This document shows positions 5,704 to 7,175 of a stretch of DNA of 7,175 nucleotides, piece by piece (within the stretch, counting starts at the first letter, position 1; every line of letters starts with the position of its first letter). The stretch lies in assembly GCA_002387005.1 (NCBI GenBank), contig DGKN01000182.1, positions 1 to 7,175 on the forward strand, in the 5' to 3' direction. This DNA comes from Propionibacteriaceae bacterium UBA4569. Its GTDB lineage: Bacteria; Actinomycetota; Actinomycetes; Propionibacteriales; Propionibacteriaceae. Both the position numbers and the translations under genes were made by a program. A model generated the notes under the pieces. It had not been told where the DNA came from, did not search any database, and saw only the letters and a program-made list of their open reading frames with translations.

Positions 5704-6675
5704 ATGGATCTCGTGATCACGGGTGGGGCTGGCTTCCTGGGCTCGATGCTCACCAGGCAACTGCTGGAGCGGATGGATGCTGGTACCCCGGTGCTGGGGG
5801 CCGATCGCATCATTTCGGTCGACCTGGTCCCATCCCCCGTCGACGACGCGCGGGTGAGTTCGTTCGTCGGTGACCTCACCGACCCCGGGCGGCTCGCAGA
5901 AGCGATCACTGGTGATACGGCTGGCGTCTACCACTTGGCCTCGATCCTGTCGGGCGGTTCGGAGGCGGACTTCGACCTGGCCGTCCGCGTCAACGTCGAC
6001 GGCACCCGCGCCCTGCTGGAGCGCGTCCGGGCGGTCTCGTACGGGCGAGAGGCTGCCGCCCGATTCGTCTTCACCAGTTCGCTGGCCGTCTTCGGCGGCC
6101 CGGTGCCCCAAGTCGTTCCCGAGACCTGGGCCGAGCAGCCGGACTCCACCTATGGCACGACGAAGGCGATGGCCGAGCTCCTGGTCAACGAATACGGCCG
6201 CAAGGGCTTCGTGGACTCTCGTATCTGCCGCCTACCCACGATCTCGGTTCGCCCAGGCGCGCCCAACTCGGCAGCGAGTTCGTTTGCGAGCGGCATCATC
6301 CGCGAGCCATTGAACGGCGTGGAGTCCGTCTGCCCGGTGCCGCACGAGACGCGGATGTGGCTGTCATCCCCACGTCAGGCCGTCTCGAACCTGGTGCGGG
6401 CGATGGAGCTCGACGCCGAGCGACTCGGACGCTGGCGGGCCATGAACATTCCGGGGATCAGCGTCACTGTGGGCGAGATGCTCGACGCACTGGAGCGTGT
6501 GGGAGGTGCCGACGCCCGGGCGCTGGTGCGCGACGAGCTGGATGGGTCGGTGATGGCGATCGTTTGTTCCTGGCCCGGCGACTTCGACGTGCAGCGACTC
6601 GAGTCACTGGGATTCTCCCGGGACACCACCTTCGACGACGTCGTGCGTCAGTACGTGGACGACCACCTCACCTGA
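5704..6675 (+). CDS. denD: D-erythronate dehydrogenase-like SDR (NAD-dependent epimerase family)
   Basis: A 323-residue extended short-chain dehydrogenase. The NAD-binding motif TGGAGFLG is at residues 6-13, and an acidic residue at the end of the second strand (SVD, 38-40) suggests NAD preference. The active site comprises Ser in FTSSLAVFGG (122-131) and the YxxxK pair Y150/K154. The stretch RLPTISVRPGAPNSAASSFA (176-195) followed by SGIIREPLNG is, from my knowledge, characteristic of the DenD branch, not sugar-nucleotide epimerases. DenD oxidises D-erythronate to 2-oxo-tetronate. ATG 5704 is chosen because GGAAGGGGA (5688-5696) lies seven bases upstream; a TTG 36 bases earlier is in frame but lacks such support. 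The gene probably shares a transcript with gntR and ends 18 bases from a convergent gene. Confidence 0.82.
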   Translation: MDLVITGGAGFLGSMLTRQLLERMDAGTPVLGADRIISVDLVPSPVDDARVSSFVGDLTDPGRLAEAITGDTAGVYHLASILSGGSEADFDLAVRVNVDGTRALLERVRAVSYGREAAARFVFTSSLAVFGGPVPQVVPETWAEQPDSTYGTTKAMAELLVNEYGRKGFVDSRICRLPTISVRPGAPNSAASSFASGIIREPLNGVESVCPVPHETRMWLSSPRQAVSNLVRAMELDAERLGRWRAMNIPGISVTVGEMLDALERVGGADARALVRDELDGSVMAIVCSWPGDFDVQRLESLGFSRDTTFDDVVRQYVDDHLT

Positions 6676-6693
6676 GGGAGTCGACAGCCTGGT

Positions 6694-7175
6694 TCAGGCG
6701 AACCGCGCGCGGGTGCGTCCCTCCATCACTTCCTGGAGGGCGGCGACGGTCTGCTCGGACAGGTCGACGTCGAGGATCCGCGCGACGCGGTTGAGGTGCA
6801 GCACCAGGCGCTCCACCTCGCGGTGGTTGCCTGCCGCGTGCTCGGTGCGGACCCGCTCGACCATCAGCAGCTCGTCCTCCGGCGCGGCTTTCAACGCCCG
6901 CGCAGCAGCCCACCGGGCCACGTCGATGTTGCCCGAGGCAAGCGCGCGCTGGGTGAGCACGACACCGATGTCACGGATCGTCGACATCATGTCCGTCCGC
7001 CATTCCTCCGCCCAGTGCCAGCACCCCGGCGCCGCGTCGGCCAAGGGGGCGCCCCGAACCAGCCGCAACGCGTCGACCAGTGCATCCGTGGACGCGCGAT
7101 CGACCCCAGGGCCGACCAGCAACTGCAAGTGCTCCCAGTCGGTGCCCACGGCCGGGTGCAGCGCGATGCGTCCGC
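6694..7175 (-). CDS. BTAD-domain protein, C-terminal part (5' end outside window)
   Basis: The minus frame is open from the right window edge to TGA at 6694-6696, about 160 residues; no start is claimed because reading continues past the edge (GRIALHPAVGTDWEHL). It matches the bacterial transcriptional activator domain: a segment LRLVRGAPLADAAPGCWHWA, then paired TPR-like helices (RALASGNIDVARWAAARALK and VERVRTEHAAGNHREVERLV) and a final helix before the tail RTRARFA. In Actinobacteria this domain often ends large SARP-like or LysM-containing regulators, some near Flp pilus loci; which type this is cannot be told here. It converges on the denD-like gene and is probably unrelated to sugar-acid catabolism. 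Confidence 0.75.
   Translation of the reverse strand, partial: GRIALHPAVGTDWEHLQLLVGPGVDRASTDALVDALRLVRGAPLADAAPGCWHWAEEWRTDMMSTIRDIGVVLTQRALASGNIDVARWAAARALKAAPEDELLMVERVRTEHAAGNHREVERLVLHLNRVARILDVDLSEQTVAALQEVMEGRTRARFA

Noticed and set aside
6671..6698. CCTGA and TCAGG inverted arms across the 18-bp gap between convergent genes, with a nearby TCGACAG, as a terminator or second repeat copy
   Set aside because: The arms are only five bases and consist mostly of the two stop codons. The similarity to the 913-936 repeat is partial and could be chance.

Overview
The window is high-GC DNA with strong G/C preference at third codon positions. Its gene families (FCD-type GntR, GntP permease, BTAD regulator) and an embedded copy of the 'PEPVEG-type' palindromic repeat suggest an actinobacterium. 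Propionibacteriaceae or a relative is a guess; the genus cannot be read from the sequence alone.

Layout, left to right. (1) 1-168: the C-terminal end of a + strand membrane protein that begins outside the window. (2) 165-294: no intact gene, but a minus-strand frame with near-complete GC3 and one internal stop, possibly a gene remnant. (3) 367-1056 (+): an SGNH/GDSL-hydrolase-like protein that has lost its recognisable catalytic residues and carries a palindromic repeat inside its C-terminal coding region. (4) 1057-1176: a convergent intergenic gap with a 9-bp inverted repeat. (5) 1177-4835 (-): a tight three-gene operon in the order gntP-family permease, four-carbon acid sugar kinase (DUF1537/OtnK family), LtnD-like dehydrogenase. 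(6) 4836-4946: a divergent control region with a perfect 10-bp-arm palindrome. (7) 4947-6675 (+): a GntR/FadR-family regulator followed by a DenD-like D-erythronate dehydrogenase. (8) 6694-7175 (-): the C-terminal part of a BTAD-domain protein, cut by the window edge and probably unrelated to the sugar-acid genes.

The core is a compact catabolic locus for four-carbon sugar acids such as L-threonate and D-erythronate. The GntP-type permease would import the acid. LtnD and DenD, from unrelated folds, would oxidise L-threonate and D-erythronate to 2-oxo-tetronates. The DUF1537 kinase would phosphorylate a tetronate or oxo-tetronate at C4. The GntR/FCD protein probably represses both arms through the central palindrome. 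Two steps of the described pathway have no gene here: the OtnI isomerase and the OtnC decarboxylase. Convergent genes close the locus on both sides, so these steps are either encoded elsewhere or bypassed. This is the most interesting biochemical question in the window.
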